64,000 nucleotides of DNA, from the NCBI GenBank assembly GCA_032622095.1, contig CP136062.1, forward strand, positions 225,138,578 through 225,202,577, given 5' to 3'. The stretch is from Siphonodentalium dalli (Eukaryota > Mollusca > Scaphopoda > Gadilida > Siphonodentaliidae). The notes beneath the pieces are model-generated. The model was not told the origin of the DNA. It ran no database searches and saw only the letters and a program-made list of their open reading frames with translations. Shown one piece after another: positions 42,538-53,876 of the stretch. A program made the position numbers and the translations under genes. The first letter of the stretch is position 1. Each line of letters opens with the position of its first letter.

Positions 42538-43866
42538 GGGCAGGGACCAGCCTAGAGGGCAACATGGGAGACAGGGACCAGCCTAGAGGGCAACATGGTA
42601 GACAGGGACCAGCTTAGAGGGCAACATGGGAGACAGGGACCAGCCTAGAGGGCAACATGGGAGACAGGGACCAGCTTAGAGAGCAACATGGTAGACAGGG
42701 ACCAGCTTAGAGGGCAACATGGGAGACAGGGACCAGCTTAGAGGGCAACATGGGAGACAGGGACCAGCCTAGAGGGCAACATGGGAGACAGGGACCAGCT
42801 TAGAGGGCAACATGGGAGACAGGGACCAGCCTAGAGGGCAACATGGGAGACAGGGACCAGCTTAGAGAGCAACATGGGAGACAGGGACCAGCTTAGAGGG
42901 CAACATGGGAGACAGGGACCAGCCTAGAGGGCAACATGGTAGACAGGGACCAGCTTAGAGGGCAACATGGGAGACAGGGACCAGCCTAGAGGGCAACATG
43001 GGAGACAGGGACCAGCTTAGAGGGCAACATGGGAGACAGAGACCAGCCTAGAGGGCAACATGGGAGACAGGGACCAGCTTAGAGAGCAACATGGGAGACA
43101 GGGACCAGCTTAGAGGGCAACATGGGAGACAGGGACCAGCCTAGAGGGCAACATGGGAGACAGGAACCAGCCTAGAGGGCAACATGGGAGACAGGGACCA
43201 GCCTAGAGGGCAACATGGGAGACAGGGACCAGCCTAGAGGGCAACATGGGAGACAGGGACCAGCTTAGAGAGCAACATGGGAGACAGGGACCAGTCTAGA
43301 GGGCAACATGGGAGACAGGGACCAGCCTAGAGGGCAACATGGGAGACAGGGACCAGCCTAGAGGGCAACATGGGAGACAGGGACCAGCCTAGAGGGCAAC
43401 ATGGGAGACAGGAACCAGCCTAGAGGCAACATGGGAGACAGGAACCAGCCTAGAGGCAACATGGGAGACAGGGACCAGCCTAGAGGGCAACATGGGAGAC
43501 AGGAACCAGCCTAGAGGCAACATGGGAGACAGGAACCAGCATAGAGGCAACATGGGAGACAGGAACCAGCCTAGAGGCAACATGGGAGACAGGAACCAGC
43601 CTAGAGGCAACTTGGGAGACAGGAACCAGCCTAGAGGGCAACATGGGAGACAGGAACCAGCCTAGAGGCAACATGGGAGACAGGAACCAGCCTAGAGGCA
43701 ACTTGGGAGACAGGAACCAGCCTAGAGGGCAACTTGGGAGACAGGAACCAGCCTAGAGGCAACATGGGAGACAGGAACCAGCCTAGAGGGCAACTTGGGA
43801 GACATGGACCAGCCTAGAGGGCAACATGGGAGACAGGAACCAGCCTAGAGGGCAACTTGGGAGACA
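42538..43866. repeat. 31-bp minisatellite changing to 30-bp units, ~43 copies
   Basis: Unit: GGGAGACAGGGACCAGCCT followed by AGAGGGCAACAT. From about 43405 most units lose one G (AGAGGCAAC) and become 30 bp, with GGAACC in place of GGGACC. Two alternating variants (CAGCCTAG and CAGCTTAG) give higher-order patterns in the first half. With 30-bp units the minus strand becomes open (SHVASRLVPV repeats), but this is a product of period length, not evidence of a gene. It replaces the right part of a GAATGAGGTCCCC hairpin. Confidence 0.95.
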
Positions 43867-44060
43867 TGTTCTTCCGAAAATGTGCCACTTCTCCCTATTT
43901 ATTCGATCACCAGGGAGAAGTGACTTCTCTCTCTCATATACCAGTATGCATATGTTCAAACAGCACATTTAAAGTATATATTTACTGATTATAATGGTGT
44001 TCTTAGACTTACTGATAATGGTTTTATAAATAGGGTCTTGTGTTGCATGATACTTATTGG
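43867..44060. repeat. Dispersed repeat, second copy of 3845-4050
   Basis: CCACTTCTCCCTATTTATTCG...GGGAGAAGTGACTTCTCTCT then TATTTACTGATTATAATGGTG and TTTTATAAATAGGGTCTTG, matching 3845-4050 at lower identity. Confidence 0.55.
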
Positions 44061-44107
44061 ATCATAGAAAGGTAATGTTGGTGTGTAAATTGAACTTGAG
44101 CCATTAA

Positions 44108-44533
44108 CCCTTTACCCAACAGAACGGCCCTGTGCCAATGCATTCTCTTATATATGCGAGTCGACCATAGGTCGCCTCGCATATATAAGAGAATGCATTG
44201 GCTTAACACATATTAAAAATGATAAAATTGTCAAAGAATGTAGAAAAATATTATAAAAATTGTAAAAAAATGTAAGAAAAAATTATAAAATTGTTAAAGA
44301 ATGTAAGAAAAAATGGTAAAAAGTGTTAAAAAAAGACCTATGGTCGACTCGCATATATAAGAGAATGCATTGGCACAGGGCATAACTGTAACCATCACAA
44401 TGTGGTCAATGAACCGGTTCCAATGATATCCATATTTGTATGGTTCTATTGAGACAGACCCAAGATATTTTAGGCTGTTGAAGCTGGTTGAAGCTTTATT
44501 TGGGCGTTTTTGGCCGTTTTGTTGGGTAAAGGG
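44108..44533. mobile_element. piggyBac-like MITE, copy 4 (one hairpin damaged)
   Basis: TTAA at 44104-44107 and 44534-44537; ends CCCTTTACCCAACA / TGTTGGGTAAAGGG. Left hairpin intact; half of the right hairpin is replaced by an A run (44335) and the spacer is expanded with TAAAAATTGTAAAAAAATG repeats. Confidence 0.8.
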
Positions 44534-44771
44534 TTAATTGTGACTTCTCCCTGATAACAGTCCATTTCTTCCTATATAATAACCATACAGGGGGAAGAGA
44601 CATCTCCAAATTTGAAACCTCTAGGCTGGTCCATGCCTCTGCCTTGAAATAGTGTGTCTGTCATTTGCAGAATGAGGTCCCCAGAGGGTGAATTTAGTGA
44701 TGCTACCCTGCATAGCGGGCTAGTATCACCAAATTCACCCTCTGGGAACCTCATTCTGCTGAGGTGTAAGC

Positions 44772-45146
44772 CAGGGGCGCTGGAAGCATCCAAGGGCAGG
44801 GGGGCAGAGCCTACAAAAAGGGCACTTTTCCGCAAAAAAGGGCATTTTCTCCGCAAACTCGGGAAAATAACCACAAATTCATTGTGGCAAAAATCCCTAT
44901 TTTAATGGTATTTGTCAGTTTTTATGGCCGTTTTGTGATAAAATTGACAAAAAATTAATATTCCTTGTGAAATTGGTGGTATTTGGACCAAAAAAGTCAC
45001 ATTTTGCTATAAAAACACGAGATTAAACACACAAAAAGCATTTTCTGTCTCCAGAAAAAGGGCAAGTCCTGCCCCCGCTCGCCCCCCTTGGTCAAGGGCA
45101 GGGGGGTCAGCTCCCCCATCTGCCCCCCCCTCTTCCGGCGCCCCTG
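44772..45146. mobile_element. hAT-like MITE inserted in a GAATGAGG hairpin repeat
   Basis: Ends CAGGGGCGCTGGAAG and CTTCCGGCGCCCCTG, flanked by GTGTAAGC and GTTTAAGC (7 of 8 match). CAGGG ends with 8-bp duplications are hAT-type. The host repeat continues on both sides (CTCATTCTGC left, GCAGAATGAGG right). Confidence 0.8.
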
Positions 45147-45204
45147 GTTTAAGCAGAATGAGGTTCCCAGAGGGTGAATTTGGTGATGCGGGGTACCCTT
45201 ACAA

Positions 45205-45525
45205 TTCTGCAGTGTACACTCCACTCTGAAGTGTGGTTGCAGTGTAGTTACAGTGTACACTGCAGCCACACTTTAACTGGAGTGTATTTGCAGTGTACAC
45301 TGTAACCACACTTCAAATCCAAGGTGTAGTTGCAGTGTACACTGCAGTGACACTGCATGGACTTCATTTAAAGAGACCATGAACAAAACTACACTGCAGC
45401 TACACTGCAGGGACTTGTTTAAATGACAGCACGAAAAGGCTACACTGCAACTACACTGCTGGGACTTGTTCGAATGACCACACAGAAAGACTACACTGCA
45501 ACTACACTGCTGGGACTTGTGAGAC
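45205..45525. repeat. TGCAGTGTACACTGCA palindromes and 51-bp tandem repeat
   Basis: Several copies of GCAGTGTACACTG (self-complementary), then three 51-bp units (GGACTTG at 45411, 45462, 45513) with CTACACTGCAACTACACTGC. The 51-bp period is a multiple of 3 and creates a minus-strand open frame (CSCSVVF repeats) that is not a credible protein. Confidence 0.75.
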
Positions 45526-45642
45526 ATCTTGTTGAATAATAGAAATATGCAGTGAATGACTGGATGAGAAGGATTTTTTCCATATTGGCATGAACAACCC
45601 TTACATTAATTTTTCTGAGTGTACACTTTCATTGTAAGTGTA

Positions 45643-48600
45643 TAGTGTGGTCGTCAGAGGGTTCGACCCGGAAGAAATAGGTATAGAAGCGGTTTTGGTG
45701 TCATTCGACGCGGGAGAATCTCGTGTATAACATATCCAAAATCCGCTAAAATCCGCTTTGGGCAAAATTCAGGATCCAAGATGGCGTCCAACATGGCTGC
45801 CGTTAGTCAAAAGATACTCTGACTGAGATTAATTCGATAACAGTGAGAACAAATGTTGTCATATGTATACAAATGTATACATTTTTGCAAAGGTAAAATG
45901 TTGTGCCACCTGTTTGTGGCAAAAATGGAACCCATTGTCCCAGATGGCCGCCAAAATGGCGGTCTAAACTCGAACATTTGAAGTTTTTGCCTAATATCTT
46001 AAAGATCAATTCCTGTTGTTTGATAATGGTTCAGACTGGCGACATTGATTAGTCATATTCATGTTAATTCATCATTGGAGCAATGAAAGATACCATAAAT
46101 GGGGTCCCAGACTCATCTACACCCTCAAAAATTCGATTTTACAGAACGCGGTATAAAATTCCACAAAACTCTCCATTGTGATTACAGTCATATATCAACA
46201 AGAAATGGACAGAACTGTACAATGTAAGTTGGGCATACCAATATCTATAAATACTCCAATTCAATGAAACCCAAATTGGCGCTTTGTCTCAAAATGGCTG
46301 CCAAAATGGCGGTCAAAATATGGAAAATGGCGGATATTGATCACAGTGTCATTCAATCCATTATAAGTAGTGGTTGATGAATAAAATTGACTAAATAAAT
46401 ACGAATGTATACCTCTTTATGATGCCATTATGCTAGCTCTATGTAAAAACTTAAAAATCAGTACCAAAAATGGCTGCCAAAATGGCCACCCGATGTGAAA
46501 AATACTATTTTCTATCACTTCTGTTTATCACTTGTTGCTCTCTGAACTGGGAAACAATGGGTATATTCTTTCAATGATCGTGTCAACTGATCATTACAGC
46601 AATGATATTTCTAATAGATTAGATCATAGTTTACTCTGGTCCTTCACTAATAAGTTATAACGAATGTGGTATGAAATTTAACCAAAATCGACTTTGGGGT
46701 TCTGGTCACATTTGATATTTAGGGATGAACAGATCTTGTCTACAAAATAATTGATCGTTTCTTTTATTTGTGAACATTCCATCTCAAATAGACCAAAAGA
46801 AACAATAAATTTTATCTAATATGGTTCCAAAACGAAAATGGTAGACTCTGCCCAGCTTATCACATAATGGAAGTTGTGAGTGGTGGATGCAGTTGATAGT
46901 TGGCTCATATACATGTATGTGGCTCATATACATCAAAACTATTTATTTTCAATATTTTGGTGGCTTCCCGCGGATTGACAAAATCTCGACTCATCAGTGC
47001 TATAATGTCGTATATCCATTTTGGCGGGAAATGAGTATTTGATACCATTCGAATCGTGAGAAAAAATCCAATCCGATGGGCCAAACTGTCCTTGCATTGG
47101 ATGACAAATATTCGCACAAACCAGTGAAACAAATGTCGTATCTCCAGCGATCTTTACAATTATTCGTGCTATGAGGTCGTATGTCCAACAGCAGCCAATC
47201 GGACGCTTCAGGTTGTCCACGTTACTTCTGTTTTGTGTTTGTGAATTCTAAAATGTGTGCTATATGGCAGTATCTCCATGTTAGTCACGTGATCATTTGG
47301 TGATTTAAATTTTGCGATTGTTCCACACATTTCTGTATGATGATGCACATGGGTGAATTTTCATAGTGTAGAATAGGCACTTTTTAGTTCATAGACACAT
47401 GCGATTGCCACCATATTTAGCTTAATCTGCATTTATTAGCACAACTTCATTATAGCACGGAAACGAATCGCCGCTGGCATGTCATATCTCCAAACAAGCT
47501 ATTGCTTTTTAAAAGAAAACGAGGGAATAAACAGAAAACAATATGTGGTTCAATGAACAGCTAATGTCAGTTTTCATTGGGATAAATACAACAATACGTC
47601 ATGCTTTGTCAACATTAGGAGAAATGTTGTCTAAAAACTTCAACCTTCATTTTCTCGGAAAGTTGAAAATGTGGGTTACATTATAGCACTGATGCGACGA
47701 AATATTAACTATTCGGGCTCGGCCATCATTTTCAAGTTTCAAGCTGGAACTAAATGTAGCCCATGGATTCCCCATTCGACATGTAAGAAAAGTAGTTTTA
47801 CTCTGATCTCTTCCCAGATATCAACTCTCCGGTAAATGGTGATCTCTTATGTTCTAGAAAATACGTGTGCCAAATACATATATGTATGAAGAAACTATCC
47901 CCATACATTGTTTACACATCGACTCCGTAAGTATGTGGAGGTTTTCTTGGACAAGCGGGATTTTCAAACCTCGAAACCGTCCGTATAAACAATAAAAGGA
48001 AATGACGTTGGATGTAGGTCTAGAGTACGTCGTCCGCATGAAATAGTTTTCGTGTCATTAATTTGCACATATTTCGTGCTCTGATGAGCATGGATGAACG
48101 CCTTATGTGGCAGTTTGATTGTCTAACATCCGGAAAATAACATGTTCATTGTTCACATTTCTTAGACAAACATGTTGTTAATCACCATGTTCATGTGGCA
48201 TTTCTATCCAATGACAACCTTGAAATGCCAGTTAATCAAGCTAAATGGTTGATACCTTTACGCCTACGGGTCAGATCCAGCCGTGACGCAAATTGTGTCT
48301 ACATATCATTGATGAAATTCACTAAAATGTGTAGAAGATATAGGTGCGTCTATATATGTACTAGAATGTTTCTATCCACATGTATATACCCACAATCGCA
48401 TGACACGGAATTGTCACATAAAGTGTGAAGGGTATATAATGTACGTGCGAATTTTCATTTTTCCTCTTGATATTGAAGAAAATAATTTTACTTTGAAACT
48501 CCCCAGCTCCGATAACCAACTTGCCCACCAATTAAGTAAACCCCAGATTATTCGCTTTTCCCTCCTGTCCTTTTCACTTTCGCCAGCACTGGAAAACCTA

Positions 48601-49901
48601 TTATAGCCTGATGCTTCCGGACTACCACCGATGCCCATATATTTGATGTTCCGAATAGTCGTTATAAGTAGAAATGTTGACACTGTCAAATAATCCAGAT
48701 TCGTAGCAATTTAATTTCTTTTTAATTAATTTCCAGATAGTCCCTCGTAATAAGTGGACATCGTGTTGGATCCTGCAGTAGATACTGCTTAGTTGGAACA
48801 TTTCGGGCTGAACTGATTGTGGTAGTAGATTATTGGCAACATGTTTAATAGGTCTGTCATCGTTAGCTCACAACCGAAGTGTTGTTTCGGCTTTCCTCTG
48901 AGCAGAACTTAAATTTCGACAATTTTCGGTGGCCATTTTGGTAGCCATCTTAGCATTGATTTCAATTGGTGCCGAATTGGCGTTTTGTCGAATGGGTTTT
49001 CGTGAATAACTACATATTTGCCATTTTCATTATTATTGGCGACCATGTTGGACGCCATCTTGAATTCTGTATTTTCCCCAAAGCGGATTTTAGCGGATTT
49101 TGGATATGTTATACACGAGATTCTCCCGCGTCGAATGACAACAACACCGTTTCTTTACCAATTTCTTCTGGGTCTAACCCTCTGACGACCATTCTAAATA
49201 TCTGCCATTTTCCATATTTTGACCGCCATTTTGACAGCCATTTTAAGACAAAGCGCCAATTTGGGTTTCATTGAATTGGAGTAATTATAGATAATGGTAT
49301 GCCCAACTTACATTGTACAGTTCTGTCCATTTCTTGTTGATATACGACTGGAATCCCAATGGCGATTTTTGTGGAATTTTATACCGCGTTCTGTAAAATC
49401 GAATTTTTTAGGGTGTATATGAGACTGGGAACCCATTTATGGTATCTTTCATTGCTCCGATGATGAATTAACATGAATATGACTAATCAATGTCGCCAGT
49501 CTGAACCATTATCAAACAACAGGAATTGATCTTTAAGATATTAGGCAAAAATTTCAAATTTTCGAGTTTAGGCCACCATTTTGGCAGCCATCTGGGGCGA
49601 GGGGTTCCATTTTTTCTATAGATATGTGGCATAATACTTTACCTTTGCAAAAATGTATACATTTGTATTAATATGGCAACATTTGTTCTCATTATGTCGA
49701 ATTAATCTCAGTCAGAATCTCTTTTGACTAAAGGCGGCCATGTTGGACGCCATCTTGGATCCTGGATTTTGCCCAAAGCGGATTTTAGCGGATTTTGGAT
49801 ATGTTGTAGCAGAGATTCTCCCGCGTTGAATGACACCGAGATCGCTTCTATACCAATTTCTTCTGGGTTGACCCCTTTTTTTGCGTACCACGACCACACT
49901 A
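45643..49901. mobile_element. 4.3-kb element with ~0.7-kb terminal inverted repeats
   Basis: Left arm about 45643-46345 and right arm about 49195-49901 are diverged inverted copies: TAGTGTGGTCGT ends, ACGCGGGAGAATCTC, AAATCCGCTTTGGGC, GGATCCAAGATGGCGTCCAAC, AACAGGAATTGATC and so on. The flanking 3-mer GTA is the same on both sides (45640-45642, 49902-49904), possibly a 3-bp duplication. A second copy of the outermost ~160 bp lies just inside the right arm (49030-49190). The 2.7-kb interior has no ORF above about 95 codons and no transposase I recognise; it repeats a TGCTATAATGTCGTATATCC-like motif. Superfamily unknown. Confidence 0.7.
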
Positions 49902-49916
49902 GTAGTTCAGGTATAC

Positions 49917-50692
49917 ACTCAATTCAATTCAATTCAATAAGTTTTTATTTGATATTAATAGAATAATAACATGTTATATACAACAGGATCCCACAAAAGC
50001 TGGGCTTATGAGGGCAGGACCCTTATACAAATATATGAGATTAATATTATATTGATATTAAAGTTGCTGTGTATATTTACAGGTGGTGCAATGGTGTGCG
50101 ACAAATATAAAGATTTTGGGGATGGGTATGGAAGGGGTGTGGGCAGGGGGAGGGGAGGGGGTGTGGGCATGTCACAGTTCACAGTATATTTTCATGTTGC
50201 AATGATATAATTGGTCATGTAAATACCAAGTTCCTTCTCATGCTGCGACCTGATGTAGATGCATCATATCACAACCCACATGAGTCAATCCAGGACATCT
50301 AAATATTATATTAGAATTTATTTACTTATACATGAAATTACTATATATAGATGCAGAGGTTGAGACATGTTTCGATAGATTAGATTTGGTTCATTCTGAG
50401 TTATCCATTGGTTAATGTACGGATTTCAGTATGGGATGACACGTTAGATATATAATACATGCAGATGAAATATTCAGACTGTTCTTTCCCTCACCATGTA
50501 GGGCTAATCAGAGTAGGAGGAATTATACATTAAGAGTATGAAACAATAAGGAGCTTGTCCTAATCTGAATAGCCCTGTGGTGACAGAACTCTGTTTTGTA
50601 CTAATATTAGAGTACATGTTGGTAACCAGGGAGGAGTACTATTCAGTGGGGGAGGTTGGTTTATGTTGCTTGTTAATGAAATATTCTTTCAC
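49917..50692 (-). other. LINE 3' untranslated region and TTGAA-repeat tail
   Basis: After the reverse transcriptase ORF the minus strand runs to a tail of (TTGAA)n at 49920-49938, read as AATTGAATTGAATTGAATTG on the minus strand. Short tandem tails in place of polyA are typical of CR1/L2-type LINEs. This marks the LINE 3' end, 15 bp from the end of the TIR element. Confidence 0.7.
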
Positions 50693-51724
50693 TTATTTTG
50701 AGTAATTGCTATCAATTTCTATTCTGAGTTTGCAGTCAGTTGGTAGTTCATTCCACAGGCATCTGGCTCTGGTTGATATGGCATTTTTTGCTTTTTTCGT
50801 TCTTTTAAATACACAGAATAGATTTGAATTAGCTTTGGACCGTGTATTGTAATTATGGATATCATGTAGGCTTGTAAATAGGGAAGTCAGTGATTTAGGG
50901 AGTTTCTTGTGGTGGAAATCATGTAAAATTTTAAGCAGTTGCATATTTCCAATGTCTTCAAGCAGTAATAAGTTGTGTTTCTTGCATATTTCCTGGGTAT
51001 TTTTATTATTTCCATATGACAGTGTTGCAATTGCTCTGTTTTGTATTTTTTCAAGTTTTTGAAGATTTTTCACTGTTGTTGCACTCCATATAGCATTACA
51101 ATAGGTGAGATATGGGATAATAAGTATCGAATAAAGTGATTTCATCGTATCCTTTGGTACAAACTCACTAACCTTACGCATGACTCCTAGGTTTCTAGAT
51201 AATTTATTGATAATTGTATCCACATGTAAATCCCATGACAAAGTTTCTTCAATATTAATTCCTAGGAATTTAGTGTTTTTAACCCTTTGGACCAGTTTAT
51301 CATTAATTTTTAGTTCCGGTAGAAAATTTAACGACTTACAAAGATCTGTATTTGTGAAAAGCATATAGTTTGTTTTATCAAGATTTAAAGATAATTTGTT
51401 AGCTAGAAACCATTTGTTCATTGCCTCCATTTCTTTGTTAACAACATCATAAGCATTAATAATGTCTTTATCTGAGTAAAATGCATTTGTATCATCAGCA
51501 AATAGTATTACCTTTAATTTTTTGCACACATTTGGAAGATCATTCATGTATATAAGAAAGAGAAGAGGGCCAAGTATTGATCCCTGTGGCACGCCACAGG
51601 TTATATTTGTTTGGCATGAAAAGTTGCCTTCGTACAGTACAGATTGCTTTCTATTTGACAGGTAGCTGCGGAACCAGTTCAGTGCAACCCCCCGACAACC
51701 ATAGTGTTCAAGTTTATTAATCAT
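50693..51724 (-). CDS. CR1-like LINE, C-terminal half of the reverse transcriptase ORF
   Basis: About 344 codons in one frame. Motifs in order: INKLEHYGCRGVALNWFRSYL, TCGVPQGSILGPLLF, LFADDTNAF (catalytic DD pair), LSLNLDKTNYMLF, FLGINIEETLSWDLHV, then NYNTRS and CLWNELPTDCKLRI. This is the palm, thumb and C-terminal part of a non-LTR reverse transcriptase. It continues the frame that stops at 59.64 kb once the 7.9-kb insert is removed. The frame ends at a TAA (50693) after NYSK; in-frame VKEYFINK beyond it suggests a premature stop. The first ~31 codons of the ATG-started frame (51725-51820) belong to the insert. Confidence 0.9.
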   Translation of the reverse strand: MINKLEHYGCRGVALNWFRSYLSNRKQSVLYEGNFSCQTNITCGVPQGSILGPLLFLIYMNDLPNVCKKLKVILFADDTNAFYSDKDIINAYDVVNKEMEAMNKWFLANKLSLNLDKTNYMLFTNTDLCKSLNFLPELKINDKLVQRVKNTKFLGINIEETLSWDLHVDTIINKLSRNLGVMRKVSEFVPKDTMKSLYSILIIPYLTYCNAIWSATTVKNLQKLEKIQNRAIATLSYGNNKNTQEICKKHNLLLLEDIGNMQLLKILHDFHHKKLPKSLTSLFTSLHDIHNYNTRSKANSNLFCVFKRTKKAKNAISTRARCLWNELPTDCKLRIEIDSNYSK

Positions 51725-53817
51725 TATAAGCCCACGTAGGCCTGGGCCGAAGGCCCAGCCCGTAGAGGGCTCTGAGTGTACTGGGCGCGCACACTCGACG
51801 CTGGGAGAGCTGAATTGCAATACCGTTCCTTTGAAAATTTGTTTCTTAAAAATAGATGACCTTTGACATGCCCTATTGAACTCTTGGTATCGTCTTTCCG
51901 AGTCACCTATTTAGCGATTGGATGATCGCGTTTGTCTTAACCAATCAGAATTAACGTTGTTCACAGACGGTTGTTAGGCAAGTGATGCTATTCAAACAAA
52001 GTTGAAAATCACCACCTCGGATTATTATTTCCACGAATTACCAATTACAACACACGCAGTGGGTGAGAAAAAAATGCTTACATTATGATATACAAGGTGA
52101 GTACATTTAGTGATGTACATGTTCAGTATCGGATGTAGGATGTACCATTGTACGCCTTGTTTGACCGCGAATGTAACCAATTCCAGGCGAGGGCAGACTG
52201 ACTTTTGACCGTTGACTCTAACTTCTAAGTTCTGACTTAGTTCTCAGTGACTCGGGTTCAGAGTCATAATTCCACGATTCACTCTTGCAACAAATTTCGA
52301 AATTACAATTTTAACGAATCAAGCATCTACCTCAATTGTGATTATACTTGTGAGTACTAATAGTAATACTACTATCTAACTATGTACACAGCGACAAAAT
52401 TAATTTATGAACACAGTTTTGTCAAAGGTGTCATTACCTGCGACCAGAAATTATTTAGACAGAACGGAAGCTGATCCGATCGAATTCTCGCATTGTTGAC
52501 TTAATTGTCGAATGATAGAACACTGACATTAACCATTCTGCAATACCAAATGGCCTCACCTTCACCACTACTAGTATGTTTATACACGTCTTCATCTTCA
52601 AGTTAATCATGATTTCAAGGAAATACCGTAGCGGGAATTGTCTTGGATCCAGCTATTATTTTTTGAAACTTTCATCCTAATATTTGTAATAATAAAATAG
52701 TCTCTGGCTCATATATGAACATTATTATTTTTCGCTCAGTTTTAAATTTACGCAGCTACAGACACAGTTCTTATTCTTAATCGATGTTGAAGATATATTT
52801 GAGAATCGCCGGCATGCACAACATACATGTACATGTACTGCATTGCACCAGTACATATACAAAGTCCAAAAAAATATCCATGTTTCGACTGACCAAAATC
52901 CATGTTCAAGTCCTCAAACCTAATTTTGTTTCCTCGACAGCGATAATTTTTTGCCGAACTTTGTCGTTACACACTTTTGCCTCTTCCTGTTATAAATACA
53001 AAACAATTTTAAACACAACTCCATCGTCACATGATCGTGAAAACACTATACATTAAACCTAAACAACTAGTCAACTATGCCGTACATTAAACCTAAACAA
53101 CTATCATGTAAGTTTTCCATCATTATCAGTTTAACCATGCATTTTTTCAGTTTCCCCATGTAGGCCTATCCATGTGTAAGCTGAGATATAAAATTGATTA
53201 ACTTACTGAATGCGAAATCACTACATGATTTGTTGTTATGTTAAAACCCAATTGGTCTGTCTTTCAATTCTTTTATTGTTTAGTCCGCTAACGATCAGTG
53301 AGAGCAAGTACAATACATTGTTCTCGTTTTGTTTCGCACAAGTAGAACTTTTCTGAAAGTAAATTTATCTTCTCATGTGCATGGTCAGTGGCTCAGTGGA
53401 CACTGATCCTCAGCGACAAGGCACTGTTCATCGCAGTTATCATGGAAACGTACATGTTAAAACTCAACCATTTTAAGTTACTTGTACTGCTACAAACTTA
53501 GCATGAAAGATAAATGTCTTATTAGCATCCTAGTAGCAACTGTTTAAATAATGGTTCCCATCACAGAACACATGGCCAACGCTAATAATCCTCAAGCATA
53601 TTAGGCCAAACAAATAATAATACCTGTGGGATAGACATATGTCCAGTTAAACTTTTCACATGCTCATACAATGTAATTTAACTGAGATGGGAAAGGTTAT
53701 AAATATACCTTCGACAATTTCAATATTTAATCAACTATTACAGTGACCATGAACATTTTGACAAGTGTAAATTTTGGCACCTGCGAATAAAATATTGTGA
53801 GTAATTATTGGTGTGGG

Positions 53818-53876
53818 AGCAATCGCATTGGCACAGGGTTTTTGAAAAATTTCAGGAAGCTCCAGTTAGGAAAGGG
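53818..53876. mobile_element. piggyBac-type MITE end
   Basis: CGCATTGGCACAGGGTTTTTG, TTTCAGGAAGCTCCAGTTAGG, AAAGGG then TTAA (53877-53880). Only the right end is left. Confidence 0.5.

Noticed and set aside
43389-43701. Minus-strand ORFs with LVPVSHVASR repeats
   Set aside because: Produced by the 30-bp period being a multiple of 3; no gene context.
42538-43866. Possible CRISPR-like array of ~31-bp repeats
   Set aside because: Units are contiguous with no spacers and lie in an animal genome; it is a minisatellite.
46905-47220. Overlapping minus-strand ORFs inside the 4.3-kb TIR element, checked as transposase
   Set aside because: No catalytic triad or known transposase motif; part is explained by a repeated TGCTATAATGTCGTATATCC motif.
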